Position numbers and translations under genes: made by a program | Source of the DNA: JACKNG01 sp040220855 | GTDB taxonomy: Bacteria > Pseudomonadota > Gammaproteobacteria > Ga0077536 | Direction of reading: 5' to 3' | Assembly (NCBI GenBank): GCA_040220855.1 | Contig: JAVJVZ010000043.1 | Coordinates: 159,596-223,595, forward strand | DNA length: 64,000 bases | Notes under the pieces: model-generated | Databases searched by the model: none | What the model saw: only the letters and a program-made list of their open reading frames with translations | What the model was told of the DNA's origin: nothing | Shown here: positions 43,586 through 51,851 of the stretch, piece by piece | Position numbering within the stretch: position 1 is the first letter of the stretch | Layout of the letters: each line of letters opens with the position of its first letter

Positions 43586-44881
43586 TCAGGCGCTGGTGGG
43601 CGGCCGCGCCGCACGCGCGGTCGGCGACTCTCCGGCACTGGCCAGCGAAACCAGGGTCTGGCGCGCCCGCTGGTCGATGAGGCCGCGGATGCTGCGGACG
43701 ATCTCGAAGAAACCGTAACGGCGGTGGAAGTCGTCGGCGACGTCGCGCGCCAGCCGCGGCAGCGTGCGTGCGGCTTCGCCGAGTTCATCCAGCAGCCATG
43801 CCGGCCGCACCCCGAGTTCAACAGCCAGCTCGCGCCAGCGTTCCGCCCCCAGCCAGTCCGGCCGGTCCTCCAGCCCGATGCGCAGCCCCATGCGCAGGCT
43901 CATCTCGGGATAGACGTGGGTCGACCACAGTCCGAAGAATGGCGCCAGTCGCACGCCCGTGGATTCGAGGAGCACACCGAGCTGACGGCCGTGCAAAGTC
44001 CCACAGCCGACCAGGAAACCGAAGATCGTCCAGCGGACGAGCGCGCGCAGATCGATGCCGGGCTGCGCACCGACCCGCCGCAACAGTGCTGCAATCTCCG
44101 CCAGGCGAGGGCCACCCTCGCGCTCATAGGGTCGCGCCGGATGCCGGCCGAGCGCCTGGCAGCAGTCTTCCATGTGGATCGCCTCGATCTCCCCACCACC
44201 GCCGCGGCGCCGATCGCAGCGGCTCGAGAGCAGCACCCCGGCCGGTCCAAGCAGCAATCGCGTTCCCGTGACCGGCAGACCCCAGGCCTCGGCGAGCGCC
44301 ATGCACCAGGCTTCGTTGGCCACGGCCTCGCGCAGGCCGGGGCGTGCGGGCTTCAGTACGTGCGTGCTCAGGGTGTCGTCGAGCACGATGCTGACGACGT
44401 CATCGTCGACGCGCACCGGCAACTTGTCGAATTCTCCGGGCAGGGTCTTCGCGAGACCGTCCACCTCTGCCAGCAGCGGATGCACGGTCAGCGCGGCGAC
44501 CGCATGGCGCACTTCCTCGGCGTCGAGTCGGCGCACGGGAATGGAGTGGCGCCGCAACGCACCCGGCACACGCAGGGACAACGCACCGGGGCATTCCCGC
44601 GCGATACGCGCCAGCAAGGCGAAGTCGTTACCGTGCGACAGCCCGAGGCTGCGCGCCAGGCGGTCGCGCAGACTGCCGTCCGGCAGCAGTCCACCGAATA
44701 CGGCTGCCACGCGCTCGCCCTTGTGCACCCCCGCAGAACGCGGGAGTGCCAGGCTGACCGGCGGCCCGCCGTCGGGCTGCGCCATCGTGTAGACGAAGGA
44801 CCACATCCCGGGTGCCTCCTCCAGCAGGTGGCCGGCCCGGCGGCCACCGAGCCAGACCTCCAGCTCACTGGTCGGCGTCAC
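43586..44881 (-). CDS. hipA: HipA-family protein with a degenerate kinase site
   Basis: 431-residue HipA homologue, normally a toxin kinase phosphorylating GltX. Clear HipA features: GLLPDGSLRDRLARSLGLS near residue 64, STHVLKPA with the ATP Lys177, SSRCDRR, HMEDCCQALGRHPARPYEREGGP near 236-258. But the catalytic loop reads LVGCGTLHGRQL where HipA has GATDGHAKNF: catalytic Asp309 is Thr295, metal-binding Asn314 is Gln300, and Asp332 of FYDI is Gly317 in PFFGLW. The P-loop (SIAGAQEK in E. coli) is also changed to TLPGEFDK. Probably a pseudokinase. GTG start overlaps the hipB end by 17 bases. Confidence 0.8.
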   Translation of the reverse strand: MTPTSELEVWLGGRRAGHLLEEAPGMWSFVYTMAQPDGGPPVSLALPRSAGVHKGERVAAVFGGLLPDGSLRDRLARSLGLSHGNDFALLARIARECPGALSLRVPGALRRHSIPVRRLDAEEVRHAVAALTVHPLLAEVDGLAKTLPGEFDKLPVRVDDDVVSIVLDDTLSTHVLKPARPGLREAVANEAWCMALAEAWGLPVTGTRLLLGPAGVLLSSRCDRRRGGGGEIEAIHMEDCCQALGRHPARPYEREGGPRLAEIAALLRRVGAQPGIDLRALVRWTIFGFLVGCGTLHGRQLGVLLESTGVRLAPFFGLWSTHVYPEMSLRMGLRIGLEDRPDWLGAERWRELAVELGVRPAWLLDELGEAARTLPRLARDVADDFHRRYGFFEIVRSIRGLIDQRARQTLVSLASAGESPTARAARPPTSA

Positions 44882-45098
44882 GCTCGATATCCTCCCAACT
44901 TCGCGGGGTGAGATGCAGCGCAAGACCGAGGGTGGCGAGCACACGGAGTGTGCGGCCGAGCTCGAGGCCGGCCTTCCCGTGCTCGAGCTCGGACACGAAG
45001 CGATTCCCCACACCAGCCAGGGCAGCGAGTTCGTCCTGACGCAAGCGCTGGCGACGCCGGGCAGCGCGCGCGATCCGGCCAAGGGTCACCGTATTCAT
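44865..45098 (-). CDS. hipB: HipB-like helix-turn-helix antitoxin/repressor
   Basis: 77-residue XRE-type protein: TLGRIARAARRRQRLRQDELAALAGVGNRFVSELEHGKAGLELGRTLRVLATLGLALHL is a full HTH_3 domain as in HipB. ATG 45098 chosen over the in-frame ATG at 45104 because AAAGGG lies at the right distance before it. Likely autoregulates from the AT-rich region to its left-hand (higher coordinate) side. Confidence 0.85.
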   Translation of the reverse strand: MNTVTLGRIARAARRRQRLRQDELAALAGVGNRFVSELEHGKAGLELGRTLRVLATLGLALHLTPRSWEDIERDADQ

Positions 45099-45917
45099 AT
45101 ACATCCCTTTCGGTAAAAATTTATTGGTTCTCGGATACTAAAGACGTTGATGTACAAATCAGGCGAAAAATATTCTTAATAGCTCAAGAAGGAAAAATAT
45201 TTCCCATATGGGTATTTTATGAACATAAATGGGCGAGACTGAAGCGACATTCCTGCGCCTCGCATCAGGCGTGGGCCCCGGTCGCCATCGACGCCCTTCC
45301 GGTTCGCCGCCTGTCCCTGGCGCGGCTGCCGGCAACGGCCTCACGGGTGCTCATGCAACACACCTGGCGTCAGCCAGCGTCGGAGAATCTTCGAGTGGTT
45401 TCTCGGAGCAAAGCTATTAATCTTTTTATTTCAATTTATTGAATAATTCTTCTAATGTGATTTGTGCTGTCGCGCGGGTCTCGCACGGCTCACGTGGCGG
45501 GTGGCTGCCCTGGTCGAAGCCGTACACTCGCCGGCGCGACGGGCGACACTCGGGTTGCGGCGTCGAGCGCCGCAAGGACGTCGCGGCGCCCTTGGGCGCG
45601 TGATGGGTCCATCATGCGCCGCCACACCACCGCTCGCACGGCGGATGACCCTCACCGTGCGTGCGCCCGCCCGCCACGCGGGTCCGGCACGCACACGCTC
45701 ACGCCGGCGTCGCGCGACGATGCCGGCATCGATGTGTGTCCCCGCTCGCCGGTGCCGACGCGGTCGCGCGCGAGCGCGTCGTGGCAGGCCGTCGTGCCGG
45801 CAGGCCTGGGCGGCTGAATGCGGCAGCAGAGACTTCGTGCCCGTGACGCTCGCATGGCGGCGTCAGTTCGCGACGTCCTGGCGTCGCCTTCAGGCAATCC
45901 CAGCCGGGAACTGCCCG
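45099..45917. other. gene-free region behind hipB
   Basis: About 820 bp between hipB and the end of lhr with no supported gene. The first 140 bp and 45410-45465 are strongly AT-rich, unlike the surrounding sequence. Visible elements: palindrome CCCATATGGG (45203-45212), inverted pair TAATAGCT (45177-45184) / AGCTATTA (45412-45419), near-direct pair GGTTCTCGGA (45126-45135) / GGTTTCTCGGA (45397-45407), and a TGATGG-GT-CCATCA dyad (45601-45614). The remaining 45470-45917 is GC-rich sequence with short frames lacking family features. It holds the hipBA promoter and may be remnant sequence. Confidence 0.5.
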
Positions 45918-48900
45918 TCAGCGCCAGCGTCGGCGCGCCGACCCGGCGCGCGGCGTGCCGTCACCGACCAGCGCGGTGCGCACTTTCATCGCCAGCGGCG
46001 CCGGCAGGTCCGGCGCGAGGCGGAAGTCGTTACCGCTGCGCATCCCGGCGAAGCGCCCGCCGACCCAGGCCACGCGATTACCCTCGAGCGCGGGGATACG
46101 GACTCCGGGCACGATGACACCGACCAGGTTCAGCGGATCGGCCGCGGCAATCACCGTGACACGCTCGCCATGCCTGTCGTCCTCGGCGCGGCGCCTCACC
46201 TCGCGCAAGGTGCTCACCGCTTCGGGCAACGCGAACTGCTCACCGGAATGACCGGCGACGAACCGTCCGCCCCGGATCTCGCCGGCAGCTTCGAGTCGGC
46301 GCAGCGTCCACAGCAGGTAGCGCCAAGGCGGTAGTCCGGATTCGCGCTCGAGCAGCCCGCGGAACACGACGCCGTAGCGACGCAGGAGTGCGCGGGCGAG
46401 GGTCTCCAGTGCCGCGTCCGAGCAGCCCTGGCCGGACGTCGACGCGCCGGCAGCGCGGTGCACGCGATCCCAGCGCCCGGCTTCGTCGATGCCGGGTTGC
46501 GTGCTCCGTCGGGCACGCCGCCCATAGGGATTACGGCGCGCCGCCGGCAGGGTCAGCGCTCGCAGACCGGCGAAGCTGTCGCAGGTAACCAGGCCGGCGG
46601 CGGCGAGTTCATCGAGTGCGCCTTCGACCTGGGTGCGCAGCAGCCCGGTCGCCGCCACGATGTCGTCGAAGAACGCCGCGCCGTGGCTCTCGATGTGCCC
46701 GAGCACGGCCGCGGCCGCGCCCGCCACTGCCGGCGCCGCGAATTCGACCGCCTCCAGCCATCCGCGCATCTCGCCGCGTGGCAGCAGGGCGAGCGGCGTC
46801 GAACGCAGTGTCCCCGACTGGCGCGCGGCCTGCGAGCGCTTCGGCGTCAATCGCAACCAGGCGATGCGACCGGCACGGACGAGGTCATCGAGTTGGCCGC
46901 CTTGATAGGCGCGCATGCGCCCGGCGAGGAGCTGCCCTTCCCAGCTCGCCGCCGGCGCCTCGAAGCCGGCCAGCTGCGCAATCACCGCGTAGAGCCCGTC
47001 GCTGCCGGCGAGGCGCGTCTCCACCGTGAGATGCTGCCATTCGAACAGGAAACGCATGAAAGTGGCGCCGGCGACCGGTTCGATTTCCTGGCGCAGCCGG
47101 CCCAGCGTATAGCGGTGGATGCGCGCGAGCAGCCGTCGATCGCACCACTGCTCTTCGCCGGCATCCGGATCGTAGCGGCCGCGCAACGCGATGCCGCGCG
47201 CCTCGAGACTGGTCAGCGCTGCCAGCACGGCCGCCGGCGCCTGCTCCAGCGCCTCGGCCAGCGTGGCGACACCGAGCGGCCCGCACATCTCGAGGCGGCT
47301 GCGCGCAAGCGCGGCGAGCGCCTCGCCAGGGTCGGCGAGTGGCGTGACCGGGTAATCGCGCGCAGCCCCGCGGCGCGCCAGCGTGGCCTGCGGCCACAGT
47401 GCCAACACGTCGCCCTGGCGCTCGGTCGCGCACCAGCCGCTGAGGGGAGAGCGGACCTGCACCACGCGACCCGCCTCGTGCAGGCTCGCGAGCAGTGCCG
47501 GCGCCTCGTCGCCGAGGTGCGACACGTCGCCGGCGCCGGCGAAGCCCAGCATGAGCACCGCCTCGTGCATTTCGTCGGCATTACGCGGCGCCGGCCACAC
47601 CTCGGCGCGCACGCGCGCGATCGCGGCCGGGTCGAGCTGGCCCAGGTCACCGGTGGTGGCCGGGTCGAGCCAGCGCCGCGCGCTGACCGCCTGGGTGCGG
47701 CGTTCCTCGAGCGGCGCATCGTCGAGAAAGGCATACGGATTGGCGTTGAGCACCGCGAGCGCGAACGGCGAGGGTTCGGTGAGATCGCGCGCCACCAGCT
47801 GCTTGCGCCCGGCGGCGATGTCCTCGAGCAGGCACTCCAGCGCGACCACGTCCATCGCCTCGTGCAGGCAGTCGTCGATGGCCTGGCGCACCAGCGGATG
47901 TTCGGGGATGTCGCGCCGCCCGCTCAGGTTCTCCGCGCAGGCGAGCTGGTCGGGAAATACCACCGCGACGAGATCCTCCGCGTTCATGCGGATCAGCCGC
48001 GGCGCGACCTTCTTGCCGCCGCGGAAACGCTGGATGGCGAGCGCACAGCTCGCCACCCAGCGCCAGCGCACCGTGAACACCGGGGCATCCAGCAGCGCCT
48101 GGGTGAGAACGTCGCGCACGCTGGCCGCACTGAGGAAGCGCCAGATCTCGTCGAGCGCGAAACTGTGTACCGCGCCGAGCGAGATGACGATGGCATCTTC
48201 GATTGCTGCTGCCTGCAGCTCGAAATTGAAAGTGCGGCAGAAGCGCTTGCGCAGCGCCAGTCCCCAGGCCTTGTTGAGGCGGCTGCCGAACGGTGCGTGG
48301 ATGACGAGCTGCATGCCGCCCGACTCGTCGAAGAAGCGCTCCATGACGAGGGTGTCCTGGGTCGGCATGGCGCCGAGCGCGCGGTAGCCGGCCAGGAGGT
48401 ATTCGGCCGCCTGGCGCGCTGCATTGGCATCGACACCGGGGATCTCCCCGAACCAGGCCGCGAGGTTGCCGCTGCCGGCACCCGGCAGATCGGCGAGTTC
48501 GCGGCAGGTCTCGCGCAGGCGGCCCACCGCGGCCGAGAACTCGGCCGAGCGCGAGGGTGCCTCGCCGAGCCAGAACGGCATGTTGGGAGGCTGCCCGGCG
48601 GCGTCCTCGACACGTACCGCGCTCGGCTCCACGCGCAGCACGCGCCAGGAGGTATTGCCGAGTTGGAAGATATTGCCCGGCAGGCTCTCGATGGCGAAAT
48701 CCTCATTTACCGTCCCGACCAGTTCACCGCCCGGCTCGGCGATGACGTCGTAATCGGCGGTGTCGGGGATGGCGCCACCGCAGGTCACCGCGACCAGGCG
48801 CGCGCCGCGCCGCGCACTGACCCGCCCATTGACGTCATCGAGATGAAGATGGGCCGATTGCCTGCCATGGGCGAAGCTGAAACCCTCGGCGAGCATGCGC

Positions 48901-50246
48901 ACGACGGCACGGAAATCGTCCGCCGTCAGCGCGCGGTAGGGCCACGCACGGCGGACCAGCGCGAGGAGATCGTCGAGCGTGTATTCGGCACAGGCGGTCT
49001 CGGCGACAATCTGCTGGGCCAGCACGTCGAGCGGACCGGCGGGAATGATCACGCTGTCCAGCTCGTCGCGTCGGATCATGTCGAGCAACGTGATGCACTC
49101 GACCAGCTCGTCGCGGGTCTGCGGGAAGAGCCGCCCCCTGGAGATCCCGCCGACCGCGTGGCCGGCGCGGCCGATGCGCTGAAGGAACATCGCCAGCGTA
49201 CGCGTGGCGCCGAGCTGGCACACCAGGTCGACGTCGCCGATATCGATACCGAGCTCGAGTGAAGCGGTCGCGACCAGCGCCTTGAGGCGCCCCTCCTTGA
49301 GCCGCCGCTCGGCATCGAAGCGACGCTCGCGCGACATGCTGCCGTGGTGCGCACAGACGTGCTCTTCGCCGAGGCGATCGGCGAGTGCACGCGCGAGCCG
49401 CTCGGCCATGCGCCGCGTGTTGACGAACACGAGCGTCGTGCGATGGGCAAGGATCAGCTCGACCATGCGCTCGCGCAACTCGTCGGCGACCTCGGCCGAG
49501 AGCACCGTCTCGAGCGGCGAGCGCGGCATCTCGATGGCGACGTCGCGGTCGCGCACGTGCCCTTCGTCGATGATGGCGCACGCGTGCGGACTTGCGCCGG
49601 TGAGAAACTCGGCGACCCGCTCGATCGGACGCTGCGTCGCCGACAGCCCCACGCGCAACAGGGGGCGCGCAGTGAGTCGCTCGAGGCGCGCCAGGCTCAG
49701 GGCGAGGTGGGCGCCACGCTTGTTGCCGACGACGGCGTGGATCTCGTCGACGATGACACTCTGCACGGTGGCGAGCATGGCACGCCCGCCCTCGCTGGTG
49801 AGCAGGATGTACAGCGACTCGGGCGTCGTCACCAGGATGTGCGGCGGACGCTTGCGCATCAGTGTGCGCGCCGCCTGCGGCGTGTCGCCGGTCCGCACCG
49901 CCGTGGTGATATTGCCGCACTCGCCGAGCTCGGCGCGCAACGCCGCGGTGATGCCGGCGAGCGGGCGCTCGAGGTTGCGCTGGACGTCGTTGCTGAGCGC
50001 CTTGAGCGGCGAGACATAGAGCACGCGGGTCTCGTTGGCAAGCGTACCGGCGCGCAGCTCGCCGACCAGCGCGTCGATCGCGGTCAGGAACGCGGCGAGC
50101 GTCTTGCCCGAGCCGGTCGGCGCGGCGACCAGCGTGTGACGTCCCTGCGCGAGCGCTTCCCAGGCACGCTGCTGGCACGGCGTCGGTGCGCTGAAGGCAG
50201 CCTCGAACCAGGCGCGCACGGCGGAATCGAAGGTGGCAGGCAGCAT
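45918..50246 (-). CDS. lhr: Lhr-like ATP-dependent helicase (long form)
   Basis: 1442-residue superfamily 2 helicase for DNA/RNA-DNA duplexes. Motif I APTGSGKT at residues 42-49, YVSPLKAL (Ia), TTPESLYILLTS, motif II DEIH near 167, motif III GLSATQRP near 200, motif IV/V with FVNTRRMAERLA and HHGSMSRERR, ATASLELGIDIGDVDLV and motif VI QRIGRAGHAVGG. A winged-helix/Lhr domain follows, and the C-terminal half is the Lhr-specific extension; E. coli Lhr is 1538 aa. No nuclease or ligase neighbour (some lhr genes sit beside a ligase-associated set). Confidence 0.95.
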   Translation of the reverse strand: MLPATFDSAVRAWFEAAFSAPTPCQQRAWEALAQGRHTLVAAPTGSGKTLAAFLTAIDALVGELRAGTLANETRVLYVSPLKALSNDVQRNLERPLAGITAALRAELGECGNITTAVRTGDTPQAARTLMRKRPPHILVTTPESLYILLTSEGGRAMLATVQSVIVDEIHAVVGNKRGAHLALSLARLERLTARPLLRVGLSATQRPIERVAEFLTGASPHACAIIDEGHVRDRDVAIEMPRSPLETVLSAEVADELRERMVELILAHRTTLVFVNTRRMAERLARALADRLGEEHVCAHHGSMSRERRFDAERRLKEGRLKALVATASLELGIDIGDVDLVCQLGATRTLAMFLQRIGRAGHAVGGISRGRLFPQTRDELVECITLLDMIRRDELDSVIIPAGPLDVLAQQIVAETACAEYTLDDLLALVRRAWPYRALTADDFRAVVRMLAEGFSFAHGRQSAHLHLDDVNGRVSARRGARLVAVTCGGAIPDTADYDVIAEPGGELVGTVNEDFAIESLPGNIFQLGNTSWRVLRVEPSAVRVEDAAGQPPNMPFWLGEAPSRSAEFSAAVGRLRETCRELADLPGAGSGNLAAWFGEIPGVDANAARQAAEYLLAGYRALGAMPTQDTLVMERFFDESGGMQLVIHAPFGSRLNKAWGLALRKRFCRTFNFELQAAAIEDAIVISLGAVHSFALDEIWRFLSAASVRDVLTQALLDAPVFTVRWRWVASCALAIQRFRGGKKVAPRLIRMNAEDLVAVVFPDQLACAENLSGRRDIPEHPLVRQAIDDCLHEAMDVVALECLLEDIAAGRKQLVARDLTEPSPFALAVLNANPYAFLDDAPLEERRTQAVSARRWLDPATTGDLGQLDPAAIARVRAEVWPAPRNADEMHEAVLMLGFAGAGDVSHLGDEAPALLASLHEAGRVVQVRSPLSGWCATERQGDVLALWPQATLARRGAARDYPVTPLADPGEALAALARSRLEMCGPLGVATLAEALEQAPAAVLAALTSLEARGIALRGRYDPDAGEEQWCDRRLLARIHRYTLGRLRQEIEPVAGATFMRFLFEWQHLTVETRLAGSDGLYAVIAQLAGFEAPAASWEGQLLAGRMRAYQGGQLDDLVRAGRIAWLRLTPKRSQAARQSGTLRSTPLALLPRGEMRGWLEAVEFAAPAVAGAAAAVLGHIESHGAAFFDDIVAATGLLRTQVEGALDELAAAGLVTCDSFAGLRALTLPAARRNPYGRRARRSTQPGIDEAGRWDRVHRAAGASTSGQGCSDAALETLARALLRRYGVVFRGLLERESGLPPWRYLLWTLRRLEAAGEIRGGRFVAGHSGEQFALPEAVSTLREVRRRAEDDRHGERVTVIAAADPLNLVGVIVPGVRIPALEGNRVAWVGGRFAGMRSGNDFRLAPDLPAPLAMKVRTALVGDGTPRAGSARRRWR

Positions 50247-50378
50247 GGGTCGAGATTAACGCGTCCGTGCAGGCCCCGCCATCGACGCCCGCGCGGAACG
50301 TGCAGCCCTGACGGGGAGCACGTGACGTCCGTTACACTGGCATGCCCGCGCCGCCGGCGCTCGCATGGTCTCCCTCCA

Positions 50379-50840
50379 GTGCCCGTTCCCCTCGCCGCCC
50401 GCTTCGACATCATCGGTCACGTGCATACCAGCGTGCCGGATGACGACATCGCGCGGCGTCGGCGCGAGCTGGTGTCCGTCGTCGAGATCCTGCCGGCGTA
50501 TGCCGACGGCCTCACCGGGATCGAGGCCTATTCGCACCTCATCGTGCTGTTCTGGATGGACCGCGCGACAGCACCGGCAGGCATGCGCTGCCATCCACGC
50601 GGTGACACCACGTTGCCCGAGGTCGGCGTGTTCGCTGCACGCGGCCGCAATCACCCGAACCCCATCGGACTCGCCGTCGTCGAACTCCTTGCGCGCAATG
50701 ACAACCGGCTCACGGTGCGCCGACTCGATGCCTTCGATGGCACTCCGATCATCGACATCAAACCCTACGACCACTACGACAGCATCTGCGACCCACGCGT
50801 GCCGGACTGGTTCCGCCGCCGCGCCTTGCGGCAGACGTGA
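50379..50840 (+). CDS. trmO: tRNA (N6-threonylcarbamoyladenosine(37)-N6)-methyltransferase TrmO
   Basis: 153-residue SAM-dependent enzyme methylating t6A37 in tRNA-Thr (TsaA/YaeB family). FDIIGHVHTSVPDDD opening, GIEAYSHLIVLFWMDRA near residue 45, the core AARGRNHPNPIGLAVVELL near 85-103 and DGTPIIDIKPYDHYDS near 118-134. No ATG is available in frame; GTG 50379 is the natural start. It lacks the C-terminal domain of the 235-aa E. coli protein, a shorter form found in many bacteria. Confidence 0.88.
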   Translation: MPVPLAARFDIIGHVHTSVPDDDIARRRRELVSVVEILPAYADGLTGIEAYSHLIVLFWMDRATAPAGMRCHPRGDTTLPEVGVFAARGRNHPNPIGLAVVELLARNDNRLTVRRLDAFDGTPIIDIKPYDHYDSICDPRVPDWFRRRALRQT

Positions 50841-50882
50841 CGCGCGCTGGCGTTCGCTGCGGCGCTCCGTCAAGATTGCACC

Positions 50883-51413
50883 ATGCGCCTGCCGTTCCGC
50901 CGCCGTACGTTCGCCTGCCTGTGCACGCTGCTCGCCGCAGGCAGTGCCGCACCCGTACCCGCACAGCCAGACGAGCAGGTCCACGGCAACTGGACGGTAC
51001 GCTGTGAGCAGGTCGACAGCGACGCCGCTCCCGAGTGCATCATGGATCAGAACCTGGTGCTGCGCGCCGGCGGCCAGCCGGTGCTGCAGTTCGCCATCGG
51101 GCTCGCCCCGGACGACGCCATTCCCACCGTGCTGCTCAAGCTGCCACTGGGCATCTACCTGCCTCCCGGGGTCAGCTTTCGCATCGACGATGGCGCGGCG
51201 GCGACCTTCCCCGTCGAACGCTGCGACCCGGACGGCTGCCAGGCGGTGATGAAGCTGCGTGAGAGCACCGTGACGCAGCTGCGCGCCGGGCACAAACTCG
51301 AGATCGGGTTTCACGACGGCGCGCGTGCGCCGCTCAGCATGTCGCTGTCATTGGAGGGTTTCGGACCTGCCATCGATGCGCTGCGCGCCGGTAGTGTCGC
51401 CGGCGACGAGTAG
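50883..51413 (+). CDS. invasion-associated locus B (IalB)-like exported protein
   Basis: 176-residue periplasmic protein. Signal peptide TFACLCTLLAAGSAAPVPA, then the IalB-type body with HGNWTVRCEQ, PECIMDQNLVLR, VLLKLPLGIYLPPGVSFRIDDG and ERCDPDGCQAVMKL (conserved Cys). Function is unknown; the name derives from a Bartonella invasion factor and need not apply. Its last 66 bases overlap the end of the DUF192 gene on the opposite strand. Confidence 0.85.
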   Translation: MRLPFRRRTFACLCTLLAAGSAAPVPAQPDEQVHGNWTVRCEQVDSDAAPECIMDQNLVLRAGGQPVLQFAIGLAPDDAIPTVLLKLPLGIYLPPGVSFRIDDGAAATFPVERCDPDGCQAVMKLRESTVTQLRAGHKLEIGFHDGARAPLSMSLSLEGFGPAIDALRAGSVAGDE

Positions 51414-51851
51414 CGCGCGATCGCCGACGCCGAGCTCATGGGCGGCGGCGCTGCCGGCGGCCAGCTCGAGTACGTAGCGCACTGGCCGGGGTGCCATGAT
51501 GGTGTCGAGCGAGTACGGCTCCGCGTGCGCGTGGATAGCGGCGATGGTGCCATCGGTAGCCACGAAGAACATGTCGAGCGGCACCGGCGTGTTCTTCATC
51601 CACATCGTCACCGGCAGCGCGCTTTCGAAATCGAACCACATGCCGTGCCGAGGTGCGAGCTGTGTGCGCCACATCAGCCCGACACGACGCGACTCGGCAT
51701 CGAGCGCGAGCTCGACATCGAACCACAGCTGCACGCCGTCTGCGCGCAGTACCAGCAGCCGGCCGCGCGTGGCGGCGACGCCCGGCGCCGCGCTGGCAAG
51801 CAACGCCAGCGAGAGTACCGCGGCGATGCCTCGCCGGCGACACCTGCGCAT
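51348..51851 (-). CDS. DUF192 family exported protein
   Basis: 167-residue protein with signal peptide GIAAVLSLALLASAAPGVAA and a DUF192 beta-sandwich: FDVELALDAESRRVGLMWRTQLAPRHGMWFDF near residues 45-75, MWMKNTPVPLDMFFVATDGTIAAIHAHAEP near 82-112 and YVLELAAGSAAAHELGVGDR. Function unknown. ATG 51851 overlaps the photolyase stop (TGATG), so it is coupled to phrB. It shares 66 bp with the IalB-like gene. Confidence 0.9.
   Translation of the reverse strand: MRRCRRRGIAAVLSLALLASAAPGVAATRGRLLVLRADGVQLWFDVELALDAESRRVGLMWRTQLAPRHGMWFDFESALPVTMWMKNTPVPLDMFFVATDGTIAAIHAHAEPYSLDTIMAPRPVRYVLELAAGSAAAHELGVGDRALLVAGDTTGAQRIDGRSETLQ

Noticed and set aside
45462..46334. Open frames in the region after hipB
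   Set aside because: Arg/Ala-rich translations without start signals; they run into the lhr gene on the other strand, so they look like shadows or noncoding sequence.
46458..49262. A 934-codon open frame on the + strand
   Set aside because: It is antisense to lhr, whose helicase motifs run across the whole interval; long antisense frames are expected in high-GC genes and this one shows no domain.
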